This document shows positions 28,322 through 37,767 of a stretch of 64,000 bases of DNA, piece after piece. Where the stretch lies: contig NZ_CP135076.1 in NCBI RefSeq assembly GCF_032229225.1, forward strand, positions 558,001 through 622,000, read 5' to 3'. The stretch's first letter is position 1. Each line of letters starts with the position of its first letter. The DNA comes from Stakelama saccharophila. GTDB taxonomy: Bacteria > Pseudomonadota > Alphaproteobacteria > Sphingomonadales > Sphingomonadaceae. Below the pieces are notes generated by a model. That model did no database searches. It was not told the origin of the DNA and was given only the letters and a program-made list of their open reading frames with translations. The position numbers and the translations under genes are program-made.

Positions 28322-29659
28322 GTGACCGCGCTCCTTCTCACCCGGCGCTCCATCTTCGCGCAGGCCTGGCCGATCATGCTCGGTCAGGCGACGGTGCCGC
28401 TGGTCGGCATTGCCGACACCGCCGTCATCGGCCGCACCGGCGATGCGGTGGCGCTTGCCGGCGTCGCGCTGGGCAGCACGGTCATCAACTTCGTCTTCTG
28501 GACCTTCGGTTTCCTGCGCATGGGCATGACGGGCATGACCGCCCAGGCCAGCGGCGCCGGCGACGAGGATGAGGTGCGCGCGATGCTGGTGCGCGGCCTC
28601 GCGCTGGGACTTGCGATCGGCGCGATGCTTTTCGCCCTGCAGGTGGCGATCATCCCGGCGGCGTTCGCGCTGCTGGCGGGCGGCGAGGCGCTCGACCGGG
28701 CGGCGCAGGGCTATGTCGCCGCACGCTTCTTCGGCGCGCCGGCGGGGCTCGCCGTCTATGCGCTGATCGGCTGGTTCCTTGGATTGGGGCGGACCCGCGC
28801 CGCGCTGGTGCTTCAGGTGGTGATGAACTGCATCAACATCGTCGCCGATATCGTGTTCGTGTGGCGGTTCGGTATGGGTGCGCGCGGCGTCGGCTTCGGC
28901 ACGGCCATAGCCGAATGGTCGGCGCTGTTCGTCGGCGGCGCCATCGCCCTGTCGGTTCTCGGCCCCGGCGCACTCGCCGCGATTCGGACGCGCGGGCGCG
29001 CCATGTTCGACGGCGCGGCGCTGAAGCGACTGTTCGCGGTCAATGCCGACATCATGATCCGCACCGTGGCGCTGCTGACGACCTTCGCCTGGTTTGCCAA
29101 TGCCGGGGCGCGGCTGGGCACCGTGCCGCTCGCCGCGAATCAGGTGCTGATGCAGTTCGTCAGCGTGTCCGCCTTCGTCCTCGACGGCTTCGCCTTCACC
29201 GCCGAATCGCGTATCGGCATGGCGATCGGCAAAGGGGCGCGGGGTGATTTCCTGCGCGCCTTTCGCCTGACGGGCGAGTTTACGGCGCTTGCCGGGACCG
29301 GTTTCGCCCTCGGCATTGCCGCTGCGGGACCATGGCTGGTCGCCGCGATGACGGACAATGCGGCGGTGCGGAATATGGCGGGCGATCTCCTGATCTGGAC
29401 CGCGTTGGTGCCGCTCGTCGGGGCGCCGGCCTGGCTGCTCGACGGGATCTTCATCGGTGCGACCGGAACCAGGGCGCTGCGCAACGCCGCGATCCTGGCG
29501 ACGATATTGTATGTCGCCACCGATCTGTTGCTGCGGCCCTGGGCGGCGACCGGAATGTGGATCGCGCTTCTCGCGAGCTATGTCTGGCGTGCGCTGGCGC
29601 TCGGCGCCTATCTGCCCCGCCTGACGCGAAGCATTGCGGAAACGCCTTCCCGCGCATAG
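28322..29659 (+). CDS. MATE-family multidrug/cation efflux transporter
   Basis: 445 residues, twelve predicted transmembrane helices in two halves. The N-terminal QAWPIMLGQATVPLVGIADTAVIGR is the MATE (NorM/DinF-like) signature, and a second related segment is VNADIMIRTVALLTTFAWF. It exports cationic compounds with proton or sodium antiport. The start is a GTG shortly after the palindromic repeat; no good Shine-Dalgarno is seen, so a downstream start is possible. Confidence 0.88.
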   Translation: MTALLLTRRSIFAQAWPIMLGQATVPLVGIADTAVIGRTGDAVALAGVALGSTVINFVFWTFGFLRMGMTGMTAQASGAGDEDEVRAMLVRGLALGLAIGAMLFALQVAIIPAAFALLAGGEALDRAAQGYVAARFFGAPAGLAVYALIGWFLGLGRTRAALVLQVVMNCINIVADIVFVWRFGMGARGVGFGTAIAEWSALFVGGAIALSVLGPGALAAIRTRGRAMFDGAALKRLFAVNADIMIRTVALLTTFAWFANAGARLGTVPLAANQVLMQFVSVSAFVLDGFAFTAESRIGMAIGKGARGDFLRAFRLTGEFTALAGTGFALGIAAAGPWLVAAMTDNAAVRNMAGDLLIWTALVPLVGAPAWLLDGIFIGATGTRALRNAAILATILYVATDLLLRPWAATGMWIALLASYVWRALALGAYLPRLTRSIAETPSRA

Positions 29660-29680
29660 AGCGACGCCGGATTTCACCAT

Positions 29681-29757
29681 CCGTCCGGGCTGAGCCTGTC
29701 GAAGCCCTGCCTTTCTTCCCGAAAGAAGGACAGCCTTCGACAAGTTCAGGCGGACGG
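29681..29757. repeat. Long inverted repeat upstream of argG
   Basis: Arms of about 28 nt (left CCGTCCG..CTGAGCCTGTCGAAG, right CTTCGACAAG..CGGACGG) pair with a few mismatches around an inner hairpin CTTTC/GAAAG. The core matches the degenerate copy at 23609-23677. It is a dispersed intergenic repeat and may also terminate the MATE transcript. Confidence 0.7.
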
Positions 29758-29773
29758 AGTTTTGGAGAACGTG

Positions 29774-31006
<1,233 letters not shown>

Positions 31007-31042
31007 TCCGTTACGGCGGCGTTAACCGGAATTTAGGGACAG

Positions 31043-31074
31043 CCGGGCACATCCCGGTCGCGCCTTTGCGCGAC
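31043..31074 (+). promoter_or_regulatory. Two adjacent hairpins in the leader before the FAD oxidoreductase gene
   Basis: CCGGG/CCCGG (loop 5) at 31043-31057 and GTCGCGC/GCGCGAC (loop 4) at 31057-31074 share one base and end directly before the GGGGGA ribosome binding site. They may end argG transcription, or control translation of the next gene. No T-run follows. Confidence 0.4.
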
Positions 31075-31084
31075 GGGGGATGCG

Positions 31085-32596
31085 ATGGGATCGACAACTT
31101 CAGCCGATGTGGCCGTGATCGGCGCCGGACCGGCCGGGCTGACCGCTGCCTATGAACTGACGAAACGGGGTTTTTCGGTCGTCGTGATCGAAAAGGACCC
31201 GGTCTATGTCGGCGGCATCAGCCGCACCGTGGAGCATGACGGCTTCCACTTCGACATCGGCGGCCACCGCTTCTTTTCCAAGTCGCAGGAGGTCGTCGAC
31301 CTCTGGAACGAGATCCTGCCGGACGACTTCATCGAACGCCCGCGCATGAGCCGCATCTATTATGGCGGAAAATTCTACAGCTATCCGCTGCGCGCGTTCG
31401 AGGCGCTGCGCAACCTCGGCCTGGTCACCTCGGCGTGCTGCATGGCGAGCTATGCCCGCTGGAAGCTGTTCCCGAAGCGCGAGGTGAGAAGTTTCGAGGA
31501 CTGGGTCGTCAACCAGTTCGGGCATAGGCTCTATTCAATCTTCTTCAAGACCTATACCGAGAAGGTATGGGGCATAGCGTGCGACACCATGTCGGCCGAC
31601 TGGGCGGCGCAGCGCATCAAGGGACTGAGCCTGGGCAAGGCCGTGTTCGACGGCGTGAAGCGGTCGCTCGGTCTCAACCGGACTCCCAATAACGGCATGG
31701 CGGCGAAGACGCTGCTCGAATCCTTTCGCTATCCGCGCAAAGGGCCGGGCATGTTGTGGGAAGCCGCGCGCGACAAGGTGGTCGCGGGCGGCAACCACGT
31801 TCTGATGGGCCACGCGCTCAAGGCGCTTTCGCTGCACGAAGCGACCGGCCGCTGGCGGGTGCAGGCGACCCGGGCGGACGGATCGGTGCATGTGATCGAC
31901 GCCGGCCACGTCATCTCTTCGGCGCCGATGCGTGAGCTTGCGGGCCGCGTGCAGCCCTTGCCGGACACGATCCCGGCGGCGCTCGACCTACGCTACCGCG
32001 ACTTCCTGACGGTGGCGCTGATGATCCGGTCGGACGACCTGTTTCCCGACAACTGGATCTACATCCACGATTCGCGCGTGAAGGTCGGCCGCGTGCAGAA
32101 TTTCCGCAGTTGGTCGCCGGAAATGGTGCCGGACGCGCAGATCGCGTGCGTCGGCCTCGAATATTTCTGCTTCGAGGGCGATGGGCTGTGGTCCAGCGGC
32201 GATGATGACCTGATCGCACTGGCGAGCCGGGAACTGGCGATGCTGGGCCTGGTCGATGCGGAGCAGATCGTCGGCGGCGCGGTGGTTCGGCAGGAAAAGG
32301 CCTATCCCGTCTATGACGACGCCTACCGCGCGAACGTCGCAGCCCTGCGCGAGGAACTGGAGGCGCGTTATCCCACGCTGCACCTCGTCGGACGCAACGG
32401 CATGCACCGATACAACAATCAGGATCATGCCATGATGACGGCGATGTTGACGGTGCGCAACATCGTCGCCGGCGCGCGCGTCTACGACATCTGGAACGTC
32501 AACGAGGATGCCGAATATCACGAGGCGGGAACCCAGGGCGAGCGCGCGGCGCTGGCGTCCGAGCGGCTCGTGCCGCGGCGTCTGAAGGTCGCCTGA
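31085..32596 (+). CDS. FAD-dependent oxidoreductase, UDP-galactopyranose mutase/HemY-like
   Basis: 503 residues. The dinucleotide-binding motif VAVIGAGPAGLTAAYELTKRG is followed by ISRTVEHDGFHFDIGGHRFFSK, an arrangement shared by UDP-galactopyranose mutases and related amine-oxidase-type flavoproteins. The C-terminal flavin contact is RNGMHRYNNQDHAMMTAM. Homologues occur in glycan and lipid-modification clusters. The two membrane proteins downstream (6-nt gap, then GTGA overlap) suggest a role in making or altering a cell-envelope sugar. The reaction is unknown. Confidence 0.8.
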   Translation: MGSTTSADVAVIGAGPAGLTAAYELTKRGFSVVVIEKDPVYVGGISRTVEHDGFHFDIGGHRFFSKSQEVVDLWNEILPDDFIERPRMSRIYYGGKFYSYPLRAFEALRNLGLVTSACCMASYARWKLFPKREVRSFEDWVVNQFGHRLYSIFFKTYTEKVWGIACDTMSADWAAQRIKGLSLGKAVFDGVKRSLGLNRTPNNGMAAKTLLESFRYPRKGPGMLWEAARDKVVAGGNHVLMGHALKALSLHEATGRWRVQATRADGSVHVIDAGHVISSAPMRELAGRVQPLPDTIPAALDLRYRDFLTVALMIRSDDLFPDNWIYIHDSRVKVGRVQNFRSWSPEMVPDAQIACVGLEYFCFEGDGLWSSGDDDLIALASRELAMLGLVDAEQIVGGAVVRQEKAYPVYDDAYRANVAALREELEARYPTLHLVGRNGMHRYNNQDHAMMTAMLTVRNIVAGARVYDIWNVNEDAEYHEAGTQGERAALASERLVPRRLKVA

Positions 32597-32601
32597 CGTC
32601 C

Positions 32602-34383
32602 GTGCGCGGGCTCCGTTCCGACCGGCTGTGGCGCTGGATCCTCGGCGCGTGGGCGATTGGTTCGGCATTGTTGATGGCGCTGCGCTGGCCGCAGATCGTC
32701 CGGCTCGAATTCATCGACCGGGACGACGCGATGCGGCTGCTGGAGGTGCGCGACTGGCTCGCCGGGCAGAGCTGGTGGGATGTCAGCCAGCACCGCCTTT
32801 GGGGCGGCCATTTCGACATGCACTGGTCGCGGCTGGTGGATCTGCCGGTCGCCGCGGTCATCGCGCCGCTGGACGCGGTAGCCGGGCCGACGTTCGCGAC
32901 GCGGGCCGCGCTCGTGATCGTGCCGCTGACGACATTGCTGGTGGTGCTTGTCGCCGTCACGGCGTTGTCCCGCCGGCTCCTGACGGAGGAGGAAGCCCGG
33001 TTCGCGCCGGTCTTCGCATTGGTCGCTTCGCCGGTGGTGCAGCAGTTGCAGCCGATGCGGATCGATCACCATGGCTGGCAGATCTTCTTCGCGGTGGTCG
33101 CGCTGACGGCCTTGCTGTCGCGGCCCGGCTGGAAATCCGGCATCGCGATGGGCGCGGCGCTGGCGATGCTGATCGTGATATCGCTGGAAGGCTTGCCCAT
33201 CGCGGCGGCGTTGATGGGAATCGCGGCGCTGGCATGGGTATTGCGGCCCGAGCGCGCGCCGCAGATGCTGGGCGCGGGGTGGATGCTTCTCGCCGGTACG
33301 ATCGTTCTCCACGCCGTCACGCGCGGTCCCGCCATGTTCGAACAGGCATGCGATGCGGTATCGCCGGTATGGATCGTGGCACTCGCCATCGGCGTGGCGA
33401 CGCTGACTGGGGCTCCCTTCTTCAGGCTGAAGCCGGTGGCGGTGCGGCTGTCGCTGTTGGGAGGAGGTGCGCTGGCCGCAGGATGTTCGATAGCCCTGAT
33501 CAAGCCGGATTGCCTGCACGGCCCTTTCGCAAGTCTCGATCCGCTCGTCTATCGCTTGTGGTATCTGAACATTCTGGAGGGGCTTCCGCTCTGGGACCAG
33601 CGAATCCAGGACATCCTGAAATTCGCGACGCTGCCGATCGCGGCGATGGCGGGTGCGGCAATCATGTTTTCCCGGTCATCGCCACAGACGCGCATTTTGT
33701 GCGGGATGTATGGCATGTCGCTATTCGTGGCATTTGCGGCCTCGGTTGCCGTCGTGCGAGCTGCCGGCACCGCCAACGCCTTCGCCATACCAGCGGCGAT
33801 ATATCTCGTTGTCAGGCTGTTTAGCCTGGCCAGATCCCTGGTGAGCGTTCCCGCTCGTATTGTGGCCACTGTCGCCGCGCTTGCCTGCGTTGCGCCCGGC
33901 CCCGTTCTTGCTGGCGGCCTGGCGGCAATGCCTTTCCGTGACGAAGCGGCGGACGACGGCGCGATCCAGCCCACCGACCGCTGCCTGGACGCCGCATCGC
34001 TGCGAAGGCTGAAGACGTTGCCCGAAGGCGTCATCTTCTCTCAATTCGATATTGCACCGGATTTGCTCGCTAAGAGCCACCGGCGCGCCGTGGGCGCCGG
34101 CTATCATCGTAACGACGCGGCACTGCATAGCGTACTTGCCGCCTTTACGCTGCCTCCCGACAGGGCGAGGTACATTGTGCTGCGAAGCCGCGCGGCCTTC
34201 GTGGCCGGATGTCCCGGTGAGTTTGAGGGCGAGCTTTACAGAGAGGTCGCCCCGGACGGGCTCTGGGCGCGGCTGAACCGGGGGGAGCGGATCGGCTGGC
34301 TGGAGCCCGTGCCGATGGGCGGCGGCAAGCTGCGGGTCTGGCGGGTGGTGCCCGCCGACATGCGCACGCCGCCGAGCGAGTGA
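32602..34383 (+). CDS. Polytopic membrane protein, GT-C glycosyltransferase-like
   Basis: 593 residues from GTG 32602. About ten to twelve transmembrane helices occupy residues 10-440, followed by a soluble periplasmic-type domain of about 150 residues. The first external loop carries an acidic FIDRDDAMRLLEVRDWLAG, and a second has RIDHHGWQIFF, as in lipid-linked-sugar GT-C enzymes (STT3/PglB or ArnT type) where acidic loop residues catalyse transfer. The assignment rests on topology and these motifs only. It follows the FAD oxidoreductase by 6 nt. Confidence 0.6.
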   Translation: MRGLRSDRLWRWILGAWAIGSALLMALRWPQIVRLEFIDRDDAMRLLEVRDWLAGQSWWDVSQHRLWGGHFDMHWSRLVDLPVAAVIAPLDAVAGPTFATRAALVIVPLTTLLVVLVAVTALSRRLLTEEEARFAPVFALVASPVVQQLQPMRIDHHGWQIFFAVVALTALLSRPGWKSGIAMGAALAMLIVISLEGLPIAAALMGIAALAWVLRPERAPQMLGAGWMLLAGTIVLHAVTRGPAMFEQACDAVSPVWIVALAIGVATLTGAPFFRLKPVAVRLSLLGGGALAAGCSIALIKPDCLHGPFASLDPLVYRLWYLNILEGLPLWDQRIQDILKFATLPIAAMAGAAIMFSRSSPQTRILCGMYGMSLFVAFAASVAVVRAAGTANAFAIPAAIYLVVRLFSLARSLVSVPARIVATVAALACVAPGPVLAGGLAAMPFRDEAADDGAIQPTDRCLDAASLRRLKTLPEGVIFSQFDIAPDLLAKSHRRAVGAGYHRNDAALHSVLAAFTLPPDRARYIVLRSRAAFVAGCPGEFEGELYREVAPDGLWARLNRGERIGWLEPVPMGGGKLRVWRVVPADMRTPPSE

Positions 34384-36017
34384 GAAGTTGCTCCGACGGG
34401 ACCGGCTTGTCCCCGTCGCATGTCGTGCAGTACAGCGCCGCGATGGAGCGAAGCGGCGACGATCGATTACATTGGTGGCAGACGCGCTGGTTCGTTGTCT
34501 TCATCGCCGTCATGGCCGCGGTTCCGCTCGTCTGGCCCGGAATTCCGCCGCTGGTCGATCTGCCGGGTCACATGGGTCGATACCGGGTCCAGGAATCGTG
34601 GGACAGTGCACGCTGGCTGCGCGACTGGTACGATTTCGACTGGCAGGTGATCGGCAATCTCGGCATCGATCTGCTGATCGTTCCCTTCACGAAGCTGTTC
34701 GGCCTGGAAGCGGGCGTGAAGCTGATCGTGATGGCGATTCCCGTGCTGACTGCGGCGGGGCTGTTGTGGATCGCGCGCGAAGTGCATGGGCGCATCCCGG
34801 CGACAGCCCTGTTCGCCCTTCCGATCGTCTACAGCTATCCGTTTCATTTCGGTTTCGTCAATTTCGCGCTGTCGATGGCACTGGCGCTCAATGCCTTCGC
34901 CTTGTGGCTGCGCCTGGCGCGGCTGGGGCACATCCGCCTGCGCGCGATCGTGTTCGTGCCGATTTCGGCGCTGATCTGGCTGACCCATGCCTATGGCTGG
35001 GGAACGCTGGGCGTGCTCGCCTTTTCCGCCGAACTGGTGCGCCAGGCGGACATGCGCGGCGGCGGATGGAAGGGATGGACGACCGGCTGGCTGTTCGCCG
35101 GCCTGCATTGCCTGGTGCTGGCGCCGCCGGCGTTTCTCATGGTGTTGTGGCGCTCGGGCGGGCATGTGTCGGGCCAGACCGCCGACTGGTTCAACTGGCG
35201 GGCGAAGATGCTGTGGGTGACGATGGTCCTGCGCGATCGGTGGCAGTTGTTCGACCTCGCTTGCCTCGCGGTTTTCTATCTCGTGCTGTTCAAGGGGGTG
35301 CGCGACCCCAATATCCAGTATTCGCGCAACCTGACGCTGTCGGCCCTGTTTCTTCTCGCCGTCTATCTCCTGCTGCCGCGTATCGTCTTCGGGTCGGCCT
35401 ATGCCGATATGCGGCTGGTTCCCTTTCTGTTCGGGATCGCCCTCATCGCGCTTCGCCCCAAGCCCGGCCTGCCGATCCGGCGCGCGACGGTGGTGGCGGC
35501 GCTGGGCCTGGCCTTCTTCCTTGTCCGGATGGGGGCGACGACGGCGAGCTTTTATCTTTACGATCGCAGCTACGATCGGCAATTGGCCGCGCTCGAGCAT
35601 GTGCCCGTGGGCGCGCGGCTGCTGACCTTCGTCGGAACGACATGCCGCTATCGCTGGACGATGTCGCGGCTGGAACACATTCCGGGCATCGCGCTGGAGC
35701 GCCGGCTGGCATTCAGCAACGACCAATGGTCGATGGCGGGCGGGCAGCTTCTGACCGTCGATTATCCGGCAGGACGCGGCTTCAATCACGATCCGTCGCA
35801 AATGGTGACGCAGCGCAAGTGCCGGGGCGAATTCTGGCGGCCGGTCGATGTCGCGCTCGCATATTTCCCGCGCGCCGCCTTCGATTATGTCTGGCTGGTC
35901 GATCCGCCGCCTTATGACGCGGCGCTGGTGCGCGACCTGACGCCGGTCTGGCGTGACGGCGACAGCGCACTGTTCCGCATCGACCACCGCGCGGCAGGCA
36001 TCAGCCGCCCTTCCTGA
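34380..36017 (+). CDS. Polytopic membrane protein, possible GT-C-like glycosyltransferase
   Basis: 545 residues if the GTG overlapping the previous stop (GTGA) is used; an ATG at 34443 would remove 21 residues. About ten transmembrane helices occur, with an acidic first loop LVDLPGHMGRYRVQESWDSA and WLRDWYDFDWQVIG, and a C-terminal non-membrane part with FVGTTCRYRW. The topology resembles its upstream neighbour though sequences differ, suggesting two sugar-lipid-dependent transferases acting in sequence. It is convergent with the FemAB-like gene (17-nt overlap). Function unknown. Confidence 0.55.
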   Translation: MRSCSDGTGLSPSHVVQYSAAMERSGDDRLHWWQTRWFVVFIAVMAAVPLVWPGIPPLVDLPGHMGRYRVQESWDSARWLRDWYDFDWQVIGNLGIDLLIVPFTKLFGLEAGVKLIVMAIPVLTAAGLLWIAREVHGRIPATALFALPIVYSYPFHFGFVNFALSMALALNAFALWLRLARLGHIRLRAIVFVPISALIWLTHAYGWGTLGVLAFSAELVRQADMRGGGWKGWTTGWLFAGLHCLVLAPPAFLMVLWRSGGHVSGQTADWFNWRAKMLWVTMVLRDRWQLFDLACLAVFYLVLFKGVRDPNIQYSRNLTLSALFLLAVYLLLPRIVFGSAYADMRLVPFLFGIALIALRPKPGLPIRRATVVAALGLAFFLVRMGATTASFYLYDRSYDRQLAALEHVPVGARLLTFVGTTCRYRWTMSRLEHIPGIALERRLAFSNDQWSMAGGQLLTVDYPAGRGFNHDPSQMVTQRKCRGEFWRPVDVALAYFPRAAFDYVWLVDPPPYDAALVRDLTPVWRDGDSALFRIDHRAAGISRPS

Positions 36018-37140
36018 ACGGCCCCATGCCGCCCAGGAATTCCTGGTCCTGCGCCACGGCCAGCTTTTCCCGTTCGACATAGTCGGCGACCGCGCGCCGA
36101 AACCCCGGATCGGGAATGTAATGCGCCGAATAGGTGGTGACGGGGGCATAGCCGCGCGCCAGCTTGTGTTCGCCCTGCGCGCCCGCTTCCACGCGGGACA
36201 ACCCGCGCGCGATCGCGGCGTCGATCGCCTGATAATAGCACAATTCGAAATGCAGGAAGGGCACGTCCTCCACGCAACCCCAATAGCGGCCGTAAAGCGC
36301 ATCGTCGCCGATCAGGTTCAGCGCGCCGGCGATCGGACGGCCGTCGCGCTCGGCCAGGATCAGCAGCACCCGGTCGCCCATCGCTTCGCTCAGCATCGCG
36401 AAGAAACCGCGGGTGAGATAGGGCTGGCCCCATTTGCGGGCGCCCGTGTCCTGATAGAATTCCCAGAAGGCATCCCAATGCGCCTCGGTGATGTCGCTCC
36501 CGGTCAGGTGCCGGATGATCAGCCCGTCGGCGGCGGCGCGCCGCTCCTTGCGAATGGCCTTGCGCTTGCGGCTGGCGAGCGCACCCAGAAACGCGTCGAA
36601 ATCGGCATAACCGTCGTTTCGCCAATGAAACTGGCTGCCGTGACGGATCAACCAGCCCGCAGCCTCGAACTGCGCCACCTGCTCGGGCGCGACGAAAGTC
36701 ACATGGGCGGAGGAAAGCGAATGCCGATCGGTCACCGCCTCGATCGCCGCGATCAGGGCGGCGGCGTAGCCATCGTCGCGACAGAGCAGGCGCGGGCCGG
36801 GAACGGGCGTGAAGGGCACCGCCACCTGCAGTTTGGGATAATATCGCCCGCCGGCACGCTCCCACGCATCGGCCCAGCCATGATCGAAGACATATTCGCC
36901 CTGGCTGTGGCCCTTGGCGAATGCCGGGGCGATCGCGGCAGGACGGCCGTCGGGACCTTCGACCACGATCGGCAACGGCTGCCAGCCCGTCTCGGCCGTG
37001 GCCGAACCCGATTGTTCGAGCGCGGACAGAAACGCATGGGACACGAACGGATGGCCGGCCGGCGCGCAGGCGTCCCAGTCCGCCGCCGGGATGGATGAAA
37101 CGCCGTCAGCGATGCGCGCGGTGATCGTGTGCGAGGTCAC
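36001..37140 (-). CDS. FemAB-like/GNAT-fold protein (DUF482 family)
   Basis: 379 residues from GTG 37140 (reading MTSHTITARIADGVSSI). I recognise the FemAB_like family: PFVSHAFLSALEQSGSA at the start, the conserved YVFDHGWADAWERAGGRYYPKLQ, then ALASRKRKAIRKERR, and C-terminal YSAHYIPDPGFRRAVADYVERE. Members have two GNAT-like folds and are thought to transfer an acyl or aminoacyl group; the bacterial role is not settled. The longer open frame to 37407 runs over the rlpA start region and is unlikely. Confidence 0.75.
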   Translation of the reverse strand: MTSHTITARIADGVSSIPAADWDACAPAGHPFVSHAFLSALEQSGSATAETGWQPLPIVVEGPDGRPAAIAPAFAKGHSQGEYVFDHGWADAWERAGGRYYPKLQVAVPFTPVPGPRLLCRDDGYAAALIAAIEAVTDRHSLSSAHVTFVAPEQVAQFEAAGWLIRHGSQFHWRNDGYADFDAFLGALASRKRKAIRKERRAAADGLIIRHLTGSDITEAHWDAFWEFYQDTGARKWGQPYLTRGFFAMLSEAMGDRVLLILAERDGRPIAGALNLIGDDALYGRYWGCVEDVPFLHFELCYYQAIDAAIARGLSRVEAGAQGEHKLARGYAPVTTYSAHYIPDPGFRRAVADYVEREKLAVAQDQEFLGGMGPFRKGG

Positions 37141-37306
37141 GAATCGGAATGTAGGAATCCTGCCGACGCGGGGAAAGGCCGCGCCGGCAGAAGTCGGTTC
37201 GTCGGTTCGTGACAACCGCATGTCGCGATTTCCGGAGCCGAAGGATGACTCCCCTGTCCCGGCGCGGCAGAAATTCGGCCGCACACGGGCGCGAAAGGGG
37301 GTGTTC

Positions 37307-37699
37307 ATGCGAGCGATGATCCTTTTTGCCGCGGCGGCGCTGCTCGTTTCCGGCGCCGCGCATGCGGAACCCGGCGGCGGCGCGGTTGCCACCGGTACGG
37401 CGATCAATGGCGGTGAGGCGAGCTATTTCAGTTCCGAAATCGCAGGGCAGCGGACGGCGAGCGGCGCGATCTGCGATCCCGATACGCTGACGGCGGCGCA
37501 TCGCACGCTTCCCTTCGGCAGCCGCGTGCGGGTCACCAATCCGGACAATGGCGAAAGCGTGGTGGTGACGATCAACGATCGCGGCCCCTATGCCCGCGAC
37601 CGTGTCATCGACCTTTCGCGTGCGGCGGCGGAGGAGATCGGTCTGCTCCGGCGCGGCCGCGGCGACGTTGAACTGACGCTCCTCACGACCGAGGACTGA
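37307..37699 (+). CDS. rlpA: RlpA-like septal/peptidoglycan protein (double-psi beta-barrel only)
   Basis: 130 residues with a signal peptide MRAMILFAAAALLVSGAAHA. The double-psi beta-barrel shows GEASYFSSEIAGQRTASGAICD, TAAHRTLPFGSRVRVTN and INDRGPYARDRVIDLSRAAAEEIGL, the RlpA core with its conserved aspartates. Unlike Escherichia coli RlpA it has no lipobox and no SPOR domain, so septal targeting must work differently, if it occurs. AAAGGGG lies 6 nt before the ATG. Divergent from the FemAB-like gene. Confidence 0.88.
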   Translation: MRAMILFAAAALLVSGAAHAEPGGGAVATGTAINGGEASYFSSEIAGQRTASGAICDPDTLTAAHRTLPFGSRVRVTNPDNGESVVVTINDRGPYARDRVIDLSRAAAEEIGLLRRGRGDVELTLLTTED

Positions 37700-37767
37700 C
37701 GTAACTTCCGTGCGTTCGACCGCGGGTGCGGTTGACGGATCGTGCGGTGCAGTGCAGCACGCTTTCC

